Positions 1 through 10,717 of a stretch of DNA of 64,000 nt are shown here, one piece after another. Origin of the DNA: Camarhynchus parvulus. Taxonomy: Eukaryota; Chordata; Aves; Passeriformes; Thraupidae. The first letter of the stretch is position 1; every line of letters begins with the position of its first letter. The stretch spans positions 124,001-188,000 of the forward strand of contig NC_044597.1 of assembly GCF_901933205.1 (NCBI RefSeq), written 5' to 3'. The notes beneath the pieces were generated by a model. The model saw only the letters and a list, made by a program, of their open reading frames with translations, had not been told where the DNA came from and did not search any database. Position numbers and translations under genes: made by a program.

Positions 1-3000
1 ACCACCTTGTTTCTTTGAATAAACGGTTCTGATTCCTTGCCGGTCCCAGTCCATGCCTCAGTTGTTACACATAATAACATTCTACCTTACAGGGCTTTGG
101 AAAGCCTTATTTAGACAAACTGCTCTAAGATTTGTGTACGAGGAAAATTAAATCAACATCCTATTGTAAAGCCGGAGTTACTGCACACACTTTTTTCTAG
201 TATATTCAGCCTCTTTGTGAATGTCTGGAAATACATTCCAACTTTCCTAACGAGGCTCATCTCAGTAGGGAAGAAGTCATTTGCAGTTGTGGAAAAGTCA
301 AGATTTAATTTTCTGCATAACCTCCACTGACCTCTTTACATCCACTATTGGCACCGAATGTGGAAAAAGCTATGTGGCTGTGTAATTACAGAGTGCAGAG
401 GTGGCCCTGCCCAGGTACTGCTCCCCAGGTGAGGGGGATATGCAGCATGCCTTGAGCCTGGTCCCAGGGATGAAGAAGGAGTCTGAGGGGAGATCAGGCA
501 ATTTAATCTACAAATGAGGAAAGCCACATCCAGTGACCCCAGGGAAAGGTGGTACCTCTCTCATTACACCTGAGCAGATCCCCTCGTGTTCCACACACAG
601 CACGGAGGTGTGTGCCTGGCCCATGCAACCACGGACTATCAACAGCAGCTTTCTCAGAACTCCCTAACTTCCACATAACATGAAATTACAAGAGCTACGA
701 GTGTCCTTATCCAAAGATAACCTGAATACAGCAGTCACACTCCACCCCAAAATCAAGATGCTGATCCCATGCTATGTTTGTACTTGCAGTGAAGGCTTTT
801 TAGGGTTAACACCAGAGAGCACAGTTCAGAACAGCAGGGTCCAAACCTCACCAGGATTTTCTTCTTTCCTGAAAACTGCCAACAGGCTGGGAGCTGCTGG
901 CAGGTGCTGACATGTAAGACTTGCCAGTGAGCTTTGCCATCACTGCTTTCCAACCACTGCCATTTCCTGCTCATCGCACTGTGGGTCAAAGACCAAGAAT
1001 AAAAGCCTTCACTGGCATGACAACTGCCATGCCAGGCAATCCCTGGGCAGGAAGGAAAAGCAGAAGCACACATGGCTCAGATTCCCTTGCCTTTCCCTGC
1101 CTGAGTTCTAGCCAAGTGTCCAGGCCTGGCTCATGCTCTTCTGACTCATGCTGTATCCTATTTAGTTCAGATTAGCACTCAGGGCTGCCTACAAAGGTAA
1201 TTTCCTGCAATGTGTCCCACTTTTTAAGCAACACAAGCTCCCATTCAGCCAGGCAGTCACACACAGGAACTTACTGACTTCAGCAAGAGCTAAAAGCACG
1301 AACTCCAGACCTTTGCTGGTTAAGCACAGAGCTGACAACTCCTTTCCTCCAGAGCACCTCACTTTGCAGGAGAGTCCTCAAAAAAAATCCCCCTAATCGT
1401 CATTTTCCTGGTAATTTCTATCTTGCCCTGAAACACAGTTAAAATCGGAACTTCTGTTGAAATCAGTGTCTAGGGACACTACACACAAGAATGTGTGCCA
1501 GGCACCCCCATCAAGGAAGAGAAATAGTAACAATAGCAAAACCGGTCCTGATTGTGGCATCCTCTCTCATGGATTTATTTCCCCCAGTATGGCAGTAAAC
1601 CAAAAATGGTGGCACTTCTCTGACTGACATCAGATCCTGCTGACTGATCAGAATAAAGACTGCATTACTCAGTTTCCCTTCATCTGTGTTTACAGAGATA
1701 GAATGATGGTCCCCAAATCCTGTAATAACTTCATCCCTGCAGCCCCATCCTCACTTCTAGGCAGTAAAACCTGTGCATCTTTCAGCAGTGCTCAGGAAAA
1801 ACAGTTGAGTTCAGTTTAGGGCTGCAATTCCTGTAGGGAATCCAGTGGGGACAAGCCAGAGTTCATCCCAATGCCAATGACAGCATGAAGCTTTTCCAGC
1901 TTTCGTTATGATGCAGTGCCAAAAGCTGCTGGTGTGTGCTCAAGGAGGTTCCCTCTGCTCACACTTCTATTGAAAATAATCAGGTTTTATCCCAGAGCTC
2001 TAGAATTCACTGCAGATTAGAAATGGTGGTGGCATACTCAAAGAAGGTAGAGCAGAATTATATGTGAGAGAAGATAATTGTGTCTGATCTCACATACCCC
2101 TGGTCAAAAGAAGTTTTTGATGACCATTGTTGTAACAATCCAAATCACTATGGGTAACTGCTGTTCTCACTTTGCTCTGCTGTCAGGAAGATAAGGTGAA
2201 AGCTCTGATTTGCAGTGGAATTTACAATTTACTTCATTTTGAAATGACAGTATCAGAAATACCCCGCAGCCCCTTGTTCACATCACCTCCCCTGTTGCAT
2301 CCTGCTTCCAATTCATAGCCTGTCTGTGAAACAACAATGCTCTGAGAATGATGTACCTGGGGAGGCAAAAGCTTCTTTGCCCTTCACTGGAGCCAGTGAA
2401 GGGAGCCCTCAGGACCACAGCTGGATCAAAGTCCTTTCTGAAGGACTAGCTCCAAGTCCAAATCAAAGTCACAGGCTTGACAGCATTATCCCTGCATGAA
2501 AGGATTATGTGAGGGGTCACAACAGGTGATGATAAAGTTCCCTTCCAGTCAAAACATTCTATGAATCTCCAAGGAAATTCACCATCTTCTGGCAAGACTG
2601 AGGACCAGATTTTCCAAAGTGTAACAATGCCTGGCTCCAAGATTGCCAGGGCAGCGCATGTGAAAATCTATGAAATCATCTCTTCTGCCTGGGAGGTTCA
2701 TCAGGCCATGCTGGCATTGCCTGTAAGCCACAGACCACAAGACTTGGAATGCTGGGAACAAAACCAGAGCAGAAATGCTTAGAAAGGCTTTAGAGTTAAC
2801 GTTACTCTGCTAAGACGGAAGAGGGGAAAAAACTACCAAAACACTAATGGCACTTAACCTGTCTTTTCAGCATGGTAAAAGTCAATGTGGAAATTTCCTT
2901 TGAACATGCTGGAAAGCTTGAGCAACACAGACTGCTCAGCAGGCCCAAAGCAGGAATGGCAGAAGCTGCTGCAAGTCAGAACCAAGGTACTTGAGCAGAG

Positions 3001-3890
3001 CTGTGTGGGACGCAAGGCCTGGAGTGGCAGGAGAACAGCAGCTTCTGAGAGAGAGGAGCTGGCAGGGATTAGTTAAGGAAGCTCAAACAGTATCTGTCTG
3101 TAGGAGGCCTGGCTCAATTCAAGGGCATTAACTTGTTGCTTTCTGAACACCACCGAGAGGACAGGAAACAAAAGCACGTCTGCCCAGCATGGGCCCTGCT
3201 GAGTGACTGCCTAAATACTCCAGAACTAAGAGCATTAAGAAAGGCAAAGAGCAACTTCAATGGTTCCAGGCTCACAGGGCTGCAAGTTTTTGCTTGAAGT
3301 CCAAGTTAAAACCAGGCAACTGGGATACAGCCTTGAAAGCACAAACAAATAAGCATTCATATTCTCCTATTCAGGAGTTTGAATTTAAAGGGGAGTCCAT
3401 CAACTTACATAAATTGTGTTTATAATTAAAAACATATTTTCCTGCCCTGCTTACAGGCCTTTGGATGATTAATTAATAAGGCATTTTTCAAATTACTTTA
3501 ATTCACACTAATTATGCTGATTGTGTACCCCAATAATTTTTTCTTGCAGGGAGATAAAACTACCCCAGGAGGAGGTCTTCCTTCAGGGACCAAGAGGGAA
3601 AGGACCCCAGGGAACTGCCTGAGGATCCAGTAACACAGGAGGTCTGTTACTGAGGTAGTTACATGAGTCATGTCAGGTCTAATGCTTACAGGACTCTTGC
3701 TAAGCCTGACTCTGCACCTGGATAAGCTGAGGAGACTTCAGCTTGCTCACCTGCTGCCAGAGGATTTGAGCTGTGTTTTGCCTAGACCTTGGCTGAGGCC
3801 TCAACCTTGCCAGTGAACCAGACTTTATAAGTTTAGCATGAAAACACAGCAGTGACTGCTGGGGTGGGTCAGGCTTGTGCTCGGCAGAAG
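1..3890. other. Intergenic, no gene recognised
   Basis: No exon with a recognisable protein family and flanking splice sites is seen on either strand. Open frames are short and stop-rich, the longest just over 100 codons and without family resemblance. The part around 3400-3560 is AT-rich. An AATAAA motif occurs near position 19, but nothing else shows that a transcript ends there. A neighbour's untranslated region could lie here and would not be visible from sequence alone. Confidence 0.5.
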
Positions 3891-3899
3891 CCAAATAGG

Positions 3900-4190
3900 A
3901 ATTTTTACCTACTGTATTCCCAGAGGACAAGAGCTACATAACCACCACTGGATCTTCAGAGGAAGACCAGACCCTTCTACAGGATCACTGCTTCAACAGA
4001 ACCACATCTATCACTGCAAGAGGACTGCAGTCACTATTTAATGGGACTATCACCACCATGACCAACAGGGTGTCAGGTTGTATCCTGACTCTGTCAGGTT
4101 AAGTCTGTGTTTCTTGTCTTTATTTACCTTCCCTATTAAATTGTAGCTCTGACCTGGGATCTCCCATTGGTTTGTTTTCAAACTAGCACA
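3900..4190 (+). repeat. Probable ERVL-type LTR fragment, solo
   Basis: The stretch resembles the 3' part of common songbird ERVL-type LTRs as I recall them. It has a segment about three-prime-processed R/U5 style sequence around 3960-4080, a T-rich stretch, and an ATTAAA-type signal near 4135 followed by a short tail. No internal retroviral coding region is attached on either side, so it would be a solo or truncated LTR in plus orientation. Boundaries and family are from pattern memory only and no target duplication was identified. Confidence 0.4.
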
Positions 4191-4478
4191 GCCTCTCTCC
4201 TCTGGTTCAAGATAGCAGTTATTTCATAATCTATGTGGCTCTAGAGGTGACAATGTCAAGCTCCAAACATGAGTGTCTGGCAAAAAAAATACAGGGGAAC
4301 TGCACTTCAGCCAGCAGGACACACACAACACATCTTGATGCTTCATGTACTAAAATAAGGCAAGAGATACCAGCCAAGGCTTTTTCTTCTTCAACTAAAG
4401 GGCAGGCACTAGTGAGACTTGTAACAGGAGAAAACTGTAGTTCCCTAAGGGTGGCCCAGGCTCACACAAGCACATGAG

Positions 4479-4484
4479 GTTTTT
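4479..4484. repeat. Target site duplication, left copy (GTTTTT)
   Basis: These six bases directly precede the 5' LTR, and the same six follow the 3' LTR at 11211-11216. A 6-bp duplication is usual for alpha- and betaretrovirus-type integrases. It shows that both ends come from one integration event. The motif is a simple T-run, so chance identity is somewhat more likely than for a complex sequence. Confidence 0.85.
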
Positions 4485-4898
4485 TGTGGGATAGGAGGCT
4501 GTAACTGTTAAACTGTTGAAGTTGCTAAGGCTTGTGCTCACCAGAAGGCCCTGTGGGAAAGGCACAGCAGCAGGCCGGACAGTTGGAAGTTGGTTGAGGG
4601 CTGAGAGGCAGTTACAAGTAAGAAGAGAGTCAGCTGAGTGACAGCTTAGAGTGAGGTTGTGATTGGCTGGAGGAATGTGTGAGCAGGAAGCTGATTGGGT
4701 GATAGGATGTGTGGACAGCAGCGCTGCCCTGAGCCAGCCAATGGGTGCCATCTTTCTGTTAAGTTCTGTTAGGTCTCGGTTTGGTTTTCAGTTATGTCAG
4801 GTGGAGATTAAAGGTATAAAAAAGGGCGATTTCTACCATAAAACAATCTCCCTTGGATGCATAAGGGGGTCCATGCCACTTTGTTCCCCACTGCTACA
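4485..4898 (+). repeat. 5' LTR of the provirus (414 bp)
   Basis: The LTR begins TGTGGG and ends CTGCTACA, matching the 3' LTR except for substitutions and a shorter U3. It contains one 32-bp form (4661-4692) of the U3 repeat that is present three times in the 3' LTR. A TATA box (TATAAAAAA, 4815-4823) overlaps closely with an ATTAAA motif at 4807-4812, which may serve as the polyadenylation signal because no AATAAA lies downstream of the TATA box within the LTR. An inverted CCAAT motif lies in the U3 repeat, and a forward one lies near 4739. Confidence 0.9.
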
Positions 4899-4925
4899 GA
4901 ATGGCTGGCCTGAATCGGGACCTTT
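4899..4925 (+). other. Probable primer-binding site region
   Basis: Four bases after the LTR end, a TGG trinucleotide at 4902 starts a 19-base segment running to 4920, where the primer-binding site of a retrovirus is expected. The segment loosely resembles lysine-tRNA-type sites but does not match one cleanly. The priming tRNA is therefore unassigned and the site may be mutated. Confidence 0.5.
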
Positions 4926-6250
4926 AAAGTGGTGCAGGGTGTGTATTATTGCTTTGGTAGCAACTCCCACTGGGTCAAGGGATGGGCCGGCTGGGAAGAG
5001 TCTGGGAGGGATCCAGCGAAAAGGATCCAGGAAAGTTTGGGAAAGAACTCACGAATCAAAAGTGCACGCACCTCACCTAGCATAGGTGAGTATACCCGTG
5101 TGGCAGTGGGGGTTTGAAGATATTTGGTCTCTCCCTGCCTATAGCAGTGGGGGTTTGAGGAGTATGTCTCATCTCCGTCTGGGGTTGTTTGCCCCCTGTC
5201 TTGCTGTGGCAGTTATAATAATTCCAGATTTTTCTGTTTATCCTCAAAAATCCTGCCCCCGTAGATGGTCTGTCATGACTTGTTACACCCCTTTATCTAG
5301 AGAATTCACTGTCAGTTACGATTTTTCCTTTCTGCCATTGGTCTGTAACTTTCCCGCTCTAGGCTATGTTTACATTTGTCCCCTCAGACCCCTCCTAGCT
5401 AGCCAGACAGTCCCCTCCCAGGATTCCACCCCCCTCCATAAAAGACATTGTTTGGGTCTATTTCCCCACTCTCTGCCACTGCCCCCTCTTTGAGCAGCGT
5501 GGCTTCTGCGCTCCACCTGTGCTCCGCCAGCACCCATGTGGGGCAGCTCTTTGCAGCCAGCACTGCTCTCTGCCGTGAGAAAGAAGAACACCCGTGTGGC
5601 ATCACCTGCCCCGCTCCTGCCGTGGGAGAGGTTGCTGCCACCCGCGCAGCTGTGGCTCCTGCCACAGGAGAGATTGCTGCTGCGGCCGCCGGTGCTGCTG
5701 CTGCCACTGCCCACGAGTGTTGTGTCACCTGTCTCGCTTCAGTGCTGCTCCTGCCGCACGAAAGAACAACTCCTGTGCTGCGCTGCTGATTCCATGCGGT
5801 GCCACCCTGGCACCCCTTCTGCATGGGAAAGAAATAAAGCAGCTCGAAGAAGCAAGCAAAGAGTCCTTCCTGCTTTCCTTTGCCTCGATCCTTTGGCGTT
5901 GGGTTCACATTTATCGGCCGCTTCTGGTGGTCTGGATCCCAGCCAGTGGCTGAACTGTGATCCTGCTTGCTGGAGGCAGAGGTAGGGCATGGCCACTCTG
6001 GCATGCATGCCAACTGACCTCCGCGATCGGGATGCAACGTCATACCCATGGAAAAAATATGGGAGGTGGAATATCCCTGGAACAAGGCAGGAGCTTGGAC
6101 CAGGTATGGTCCATACTCTGCAGAATTGCCTTACCCCGAGATTAACCCAAGCCCCACGGAATTGCCTTACCCTGATGGAAATCCTTGTGTAGTTGATCCC
6201 CTCAGTGTGGAGTTCCGGTGCCACAGGCGGGTGGCAGGCTCTCTCCCTGC
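4926..6250 (+). other. Long proviral leader / 5' gag region, GC-rich, with a second LTR-like signal set
   Basis: About 1.3 kb lies between the primer site and recognisable gag sequence, long for a simple retroviral leader. From about 5450 to 5790 it is rich in GCTGCT and CTGCC-type triplets, which leaves several frames open on both strands without any of them looking like a protein family. Within it, an ATAAAA at 5438-5443 is followed by an AATAAA at 5833-5838 and a TTCACA near 5913, the order expected of a TATA box, polyadenylation signal and LTR end. This could be a nested LTR, a recombination scar or chance. Confidence 0.4.
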
Positions 6251-7250
6251 CCAAAATGGCGACGCATAGTCCAGCATTGGCAGAAATGCAGGGAAGCTGC
6301 CATGAAGGAGGGTGACTTGGCGGTTATTACAGCCTGCCTAGTAATATATGTGTTGAAAGAACACCGGCGTACCGAGAGCTAGACTATAAAGCAATTAGAG
6401 AAGCGAGAACGCTAGTAAAATAAAGTGGCATATCTTCCCATCATGCCCTAAGCTACCTAGAGTCTGTCAGGACTGTGTTTGTCCTCATACCTCATGACTA
6501 GAAAAGCATAATGAAAATGATTCTAATAGCGGCACAGTTTGCAGTCTGGCTAACCAATTACTGAGAGCTGTGTACAACCCAGGCAGAAGCGCTGTGAGAC
6601 AGAAATCCACCAATTGTCATTGCAGCTGACCAGGGAGGGTGCTTTTGCAAGTCCCTACAGCACAGGCAGGCTACCCGTGATGTGTATGATATCATCACCC
6701 ACCTAGCTTTGCAAGCACTGCAGTGACTCCCAGGGACAGGTATCAATTCCAACATGTCATTTGCTAAGATTTTAGAGGGTCTGGAGGAGTAGTTTGTGTA
6801 GCTCCCGGACAGACTACAAGCCACACTCTCCCGGCAAGTTGATAATAATGAAGCCAGTTATTCTGTTGCGGCAGCTTGCTTTCACAAATGAGAATGAAGA
6901 TATTCTTTGTCCATGAAGATATGCCTAGAAAGGCATTGCTTGCTGTTTGCAACCCGCATACTTGTGACATAGCAGATATGGTTAGAACATGCCAAAATGT
7001 GGGATCTACTACTTATAATACTAACTCTCAAGCAGTGGCTTTAGCCACACACTTCCAGGTTTTGGACACGCTGGCGGGGGGTTATTTTAAATGCAGTTCA
7101 ATGGGTATTTTAAAAAGGATTGCCCTCAACAAAGGGATGGGATAAAAATACCACCTAGAGATTGTCCTCAGTGTGGAAGAGGGAAGCATTAGGCTGCTGA
7201 ATGCCGCTCCCAGTACCCTGTAAAAGGGAAAGCTACACAGCCAGAAAGCT
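6251..7250 (+). pseudogene. Decayed retroviral gag (capsid C-terminus and nucleocapsid)
   Basis: A frame at 6876-7145 reads like the C-terminal end of a betaretroviral capsid, a helical segment containing DMVRTCQNVGS. It is followed by nucleocapsid sequence. A first zinc knuckle near 7085-7130 has lost ligands. A second has the CPQCG start at about 7163 and keeps the C-x2-C-x4-H-x4-C spacing, but an in-frame stop follows the histidine. Earlier capsid and matrix parts contain several stops and could not be assigned with confidence. Gag would form the virion shell, but this copy cannot make a complete protein. Confidence 0.65.
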
Positions 7251-7359
7251 TCTGGCAGGGGGCGGGTCTGCGCACCCCAGAGAATTCAAAAAATGCAAGG
7301 CAAAACGTTTGACAAGCAAGCTCCTGCCTGCAGCCACAGGATATGTAGGGCTGGACCTT

Positions 7360-7610
7360 GCCTCCAGAGAATGAGTAACTCTTATGATATCTTCAGCGCA
7401 CTTAGTTCCTACTGAAGTGTGGGGAGCCCTTGGTAATAACATCCATGCTTTGCTAATAGGGCATTCCTCTGCCACTAAATTGGGACTTTTTGCACTACCT
7501 GGAGTTACTGATTCAGATTACAAAGCAGAAATACAAATTATGCTATGGACTCCTGTGCCACCCTTCTTTATACCTGCAGGTCAGTATATAGCATAACTTA
7601 TTCCCTTTTC
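7360..7610 (+). pseudogene. Retroviral dUTPase domain, remnant
   Basis: The open stretch 7384-7596 shows the trimeric dUTPase pattern. It has a strand with HLVPTEVWG, then a motif containing IGHSSATKLGL (the S-S/A-T/K type phosphate-binding region), then LPGVTDSDYKAEI, a dUTPase motif III-like turn, and finally a PPFFIPAGQ strand. The family hydrolyses dUTP to dUMP and pyrophosphate and limits uracil in viral DNA. Its position between nucleocapsid and protease is the betaretroviral order. Reading frame is lost on both sides, and a stop follows at 7597. Confidence 0.75.
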
Positions 7611-7679
7611 CAACAAAACCCCTAGTGGCAAGGGTAAACATGGCACAAATAACTTTGGTAGCACAGGTCAGCCACAGGT

Positions 7680-8000
7680 TTTCTGGACAAGCTCTATTAC
7701 AACAGCTCAGCCAATAGATGGCAAAAATTATAAAGGACTTGTTGATACTGGAGCTCATGTCTCTACTATTAAAAGCAACGAATGGCCTAGTAATCGGCCC
7801 ACAGTCAGCCCCACATTGACCCTAATTGGGTCAATTAGGAGGAATGCAGCACCCTAGACCAAGCACTCACCTTCGACTTGTCCTTGGCTCTGATAGGCAA
7901 ACTGCCTAGATTGCCCCATTCATTGCCTCTATACCATCCACACTAGGGGAAAGAGATGTTCTGGGACAATTTGGAACAATCGTACAAATAGACTCAACCT
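7680..8000 (+). pseudogene. Retroviral aspartic protease, remnant
   Basis: A frame at about 7720-7785 reads KNYKGLVDTGAHVSTI. This contains the DTGA active-site triad of retropepsins, which act as dimers to cleave Gag and Pol. A glycine-rich segment corresponding to the flap follows only loosely, with stops near 7855 and 7915. The segment follows the dUTPase and precedes RT, as expected. It is inactive because the frame is broken downstream of the active site. Confidence 0.65.
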
Positions 8001-8059
8001 CACCGGAGAACCTTTTTTCATAGGGGCCATTGATCAACCATTCCAAAATCAAATACCGG

Positions 8060-8930
8060 ACATATGTAAACTCACACGGTGGACTGAAGACTGTGTGTGG
8101 ATCAACCAATGGCCCCTACGAAAGGAACAGCTACTAAATTTAAAACAGCTTGTGGAAGAGCAATTGTCCTTAAGCAATATCTGCCCATCTTCTAGCCCCT
8201 GGAATGCCCCTATATTCTGTATACCTAAGTAAAATGGCAAGCGACGATTATTGGAGGATCTACAGGCAGTAAATGCAGTTATTGAACCTATGGGGGCTCT
8301 GCAGCCCGGGCTTCCATCACCCACAATGATTCCCCTCAATTCGCCCTCATTAATTTTAGACCTAAAAGACTGTTTTTTCACCATCCCTTTACATCCTGAT
8401 GAGGCACCTTGGTTTGCGTCTTCTGTCCCTACCTTGAATCATGCAGAAACAATGAAGACATTTCATTGGACCGTGTTGCCACAAAGCATATGTAACAATA
8501 CAACTACATGCCAAAGGGTAGTCAACCTGCCCTACAGCCTGTCCATTGTAAATTTCCTGCTGCAACCATATATATTATATGGATGAGATTTTACTTGCAG
8601 CTCACAATCAATCCATCTTATGTTCTATCCAGGTAGCTGTCATGCAGGCAATTCAAAATGCAGGACTCATTGTAGCACTTGAAAAGCTGCAACGTGAGTC
8701 CCTGTGGTATTATCTGGGGTGGAAAATTATTCAACAGACCATCAGCCCTAAGCCTTTATGGCTTTGTGTTAAAGACACCCTTACTTTAAATGAATTACAG
8801 AAACTCCTAGGTTCCTTGAATTGGTTGCATCCCGTTTTGGGTCTATCTACAGAACTTTTACGCCCTTTATTTGACTTACTCACATTTGACCTACCCACAT
8901 TTGCTTCGACAACTGACCCCAGAAGCTAAA
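8060..8930 (+). pseudogene. Retroviral reverse transcriptase, broken
   Basis: The fingers-palm region reads through WTEDCVWINQWPL near 8090, then a stop at 8230-8232, then ILDLKDCFFTIPLHPDE around 8356-8403, which holds the first catalytic aspartate (motif A). HWTVLPQ at about 8466 matches the conserved palm stretch. The reading frame shifts before the active-site turn, which appears in another frame as YMDE at 8576-8587 instead of the canonical YMDD. Thumb and connection sequence follows to 8929. RT copies viral RNA into DNA. Here a stop, a frameshift and a substitution in the catalytic motif exclude activity. Confidence 0.85.
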
Positions 8931-9369
8931 ACTGCCTTTGCACACTGTACTCAAGCACTAGAAAACCGACAAAATTTGAGATGGGATCCTGATTAATCTG
9001 TGTACCTTGTTATAATTGCTAGCAAATTTCAACCTTTTGCTGCTCTGTTTTAATGGTTTGTTAATGATAAAGACCCTTTACGTGTATTAGAATGGTTATG
9101 CTCACCTCACACAGCAACAAAGACTGTGTGGACTGTTAATGATATGTCCTCTAATTTAATTAAGAAAAGCAAAGAGTGACTACAAACTCTCAACGGCCAA
9201 GACAGATCCACATACCATTTACATAACCTGCAAGTAAAGACATGGCAAGAAATTTTGCATGGTTACTATCAGAAGACACTAACTTTCAAATTGTACTTGC
9301 ATATTTTTCTGGAGAGTTATCTATCCATTATCCCATTGTTTATGGACAGAGATAGGTAACCTCCCCTTG

Positions 9370-9680
9370 TATGCAAAGCGTCGCCGCAGCATGACCCCCT
9401 GTCAATGGACCAACTGTTTTTACAGACAAAAGATGCTTCCATATAAATTTTAGAATTGGCTGCTATCCGATACGACTTTCATTTATTTCCACAGGAATCA
9501 CTTAATATCACAACTGATTCCTTGTATGCTGCCAATGTTGCATTCAGTTTAGAATCTTCCTATTTAAAGCATGTTAATAACCATCATTTGTTTACTGTGG
9601 ACTTTGATTAACAGCCAGCAGCATGATTTTTATACGTTACATGTTTGCTCTCACACAGGCTTACCTGGGCCTATTGCAGA
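9370..9680 (+). pseudogene. Retroviral RNase H domain, remnant
   Basis: Segments around 9400-9640 match the RNase H fold: an FTD start near 9417, an LFPQESLNITTDSLYAANV segment near 9485-9540 that includes the TDS catalytic aspartate, and HTGLPGPIAE near 9650, where the C-terminal catalytic histidine and the link to integrase lie. The frame changes between these pieces. RNase H degrades the RNA strand of the RNA-DNA hybrid. The domain follows the RT connection and leads into integrase. Confidence 0.7.
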
Positions 9681-10523
9681 AAGTAGTAACTATGCAGATA
9701 TTACTGTGATGACGGGTGTGGTACGAAATACTTTTGCTCAGGTCAAGTTATCTCATGGCTTTTTCCACCAGAATGCTCGTTCTCTTCGCAAACAATTTCA
9801 ATTGACCTCCTCACAGGCTCGTAATATCCTGTTGTCTTGTCCCTCCTGTTGTGGGATTGCTCTTGCTCCTTTAGCAGAAGGCACTAACACCCAAGGTTTA
9901 ATAGCTAACTCCATTTGGCAAACTGGTATTACCCATATCCCAGAGTTTGGTTGTTTGAGATACGTTCATGTTTCTATTGACACCTATTACCATTTCCTAA
10001 TGGCAACTTCTCATAGCGGAGAGAAGGCCTGTGACACCATCCAGCACTGGCGCACCTGTTTCACCACTCTGGGCCTTCCCGACACCATCGGCGGACCTGC
10101 CTACACCTCAGAGTGAGCTGCTAACTTTTTGCAGCAGTGCGGTTTGTTCCACCATAGGGACATTCCCCACTCTCCCACAGGGCAAGCTATCGCCAAGTAT
10201 GCCCACAGAACCCTAAAAACCGTGCTTGAAAAACAAAAAGAGGGGGAGCTGGGGTGCCCTCATGGCAGACTAGCTAAAGCCTTATACGTCCTGAATTTTT
10301 TTAAATTGGGATGAGATGGGACAAACTGCATGTGAGAAACAGTATTCCTTCAACACAAAGACTCATCTAAGATCTCCAGTAAAGGTAAAGGACTTTGGTA
10401 AAATAAAATTTAATGGTAAATGGTAAATTAACTGGACAATGGAAAGGACCCCTGCACTTAATGACATGGGGAAGGGGTTATGCCTCTGTCTCCACAGGCC
10501 ACCAGGTAGAGTGCATTCCATGA
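9680..10523 (+). pseudogene. Retroviral integrase, broken but with all three domains recognisable
   Basis: An open frame covers the N-terminal HHCC zinc domain (histidine near FHQNARS at 9765, CPSC at about 9842) and the start of the catalytic core. The first core aspartate is replaced: the motif reads QTGITHI near 9919, with G where the family has D. A stop at 10114-10116 interrupts the second part, and the E-containing segment continues in another frame (GQAIAKYAHRTLK near 10180). A C-terminal domain segment with TWGRGYASVSTG lies around 10465-10500 and ends at a TGA at 10521-10523. Integrase joins viral DNA to the host genome. This copy is inactive. Confidence 0.85.
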
Positions 10524-10717
10524 CAGTGTGTGCGACCTTTTGTTGCACCATTCTGATTCCATGTGCATATAGTTGCTATGTTATAAGCATGTTACAGTTT
10601 TTGAAAAGTTTTTATAGTTATTATTGTTGTCACTGTTATTAATGTCTTAGGAGTTGTTTTAGTTTTTTTGTAGTAGGTTTTCGTTGCCTAATAAAAAAAA
10701 AAAAACAGGCGGGGAGA
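10524..10717 (+). other. Short 3' non-coding stretch with polypurine tract; env absent
   Basis: Only about 195 bases separate the integrase stop from the 3' LTR, far too few for an envelope gene, and no envelope-like motif is visible. The last bases are an A-run followed by GGCGGGGAGA (about 10708-10717), the purine-rich tract that primes plus-strand DNA synthesis immediately upstream of a retroviral 3' LTR. Confidence 0.75.

Noticed and set aside
1..60. Possible transcript end with AATAAA near position 19
   Set aside because: Only the hexamer is visible, with no upstream coding sequence inside the window.
5399..6254. Minus-strand frames of 171-228 codons in the proviral leader
   Set aside because: Overlapping frames are open on both strands because of GC-rich triplet repeats. 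None has a known domain.
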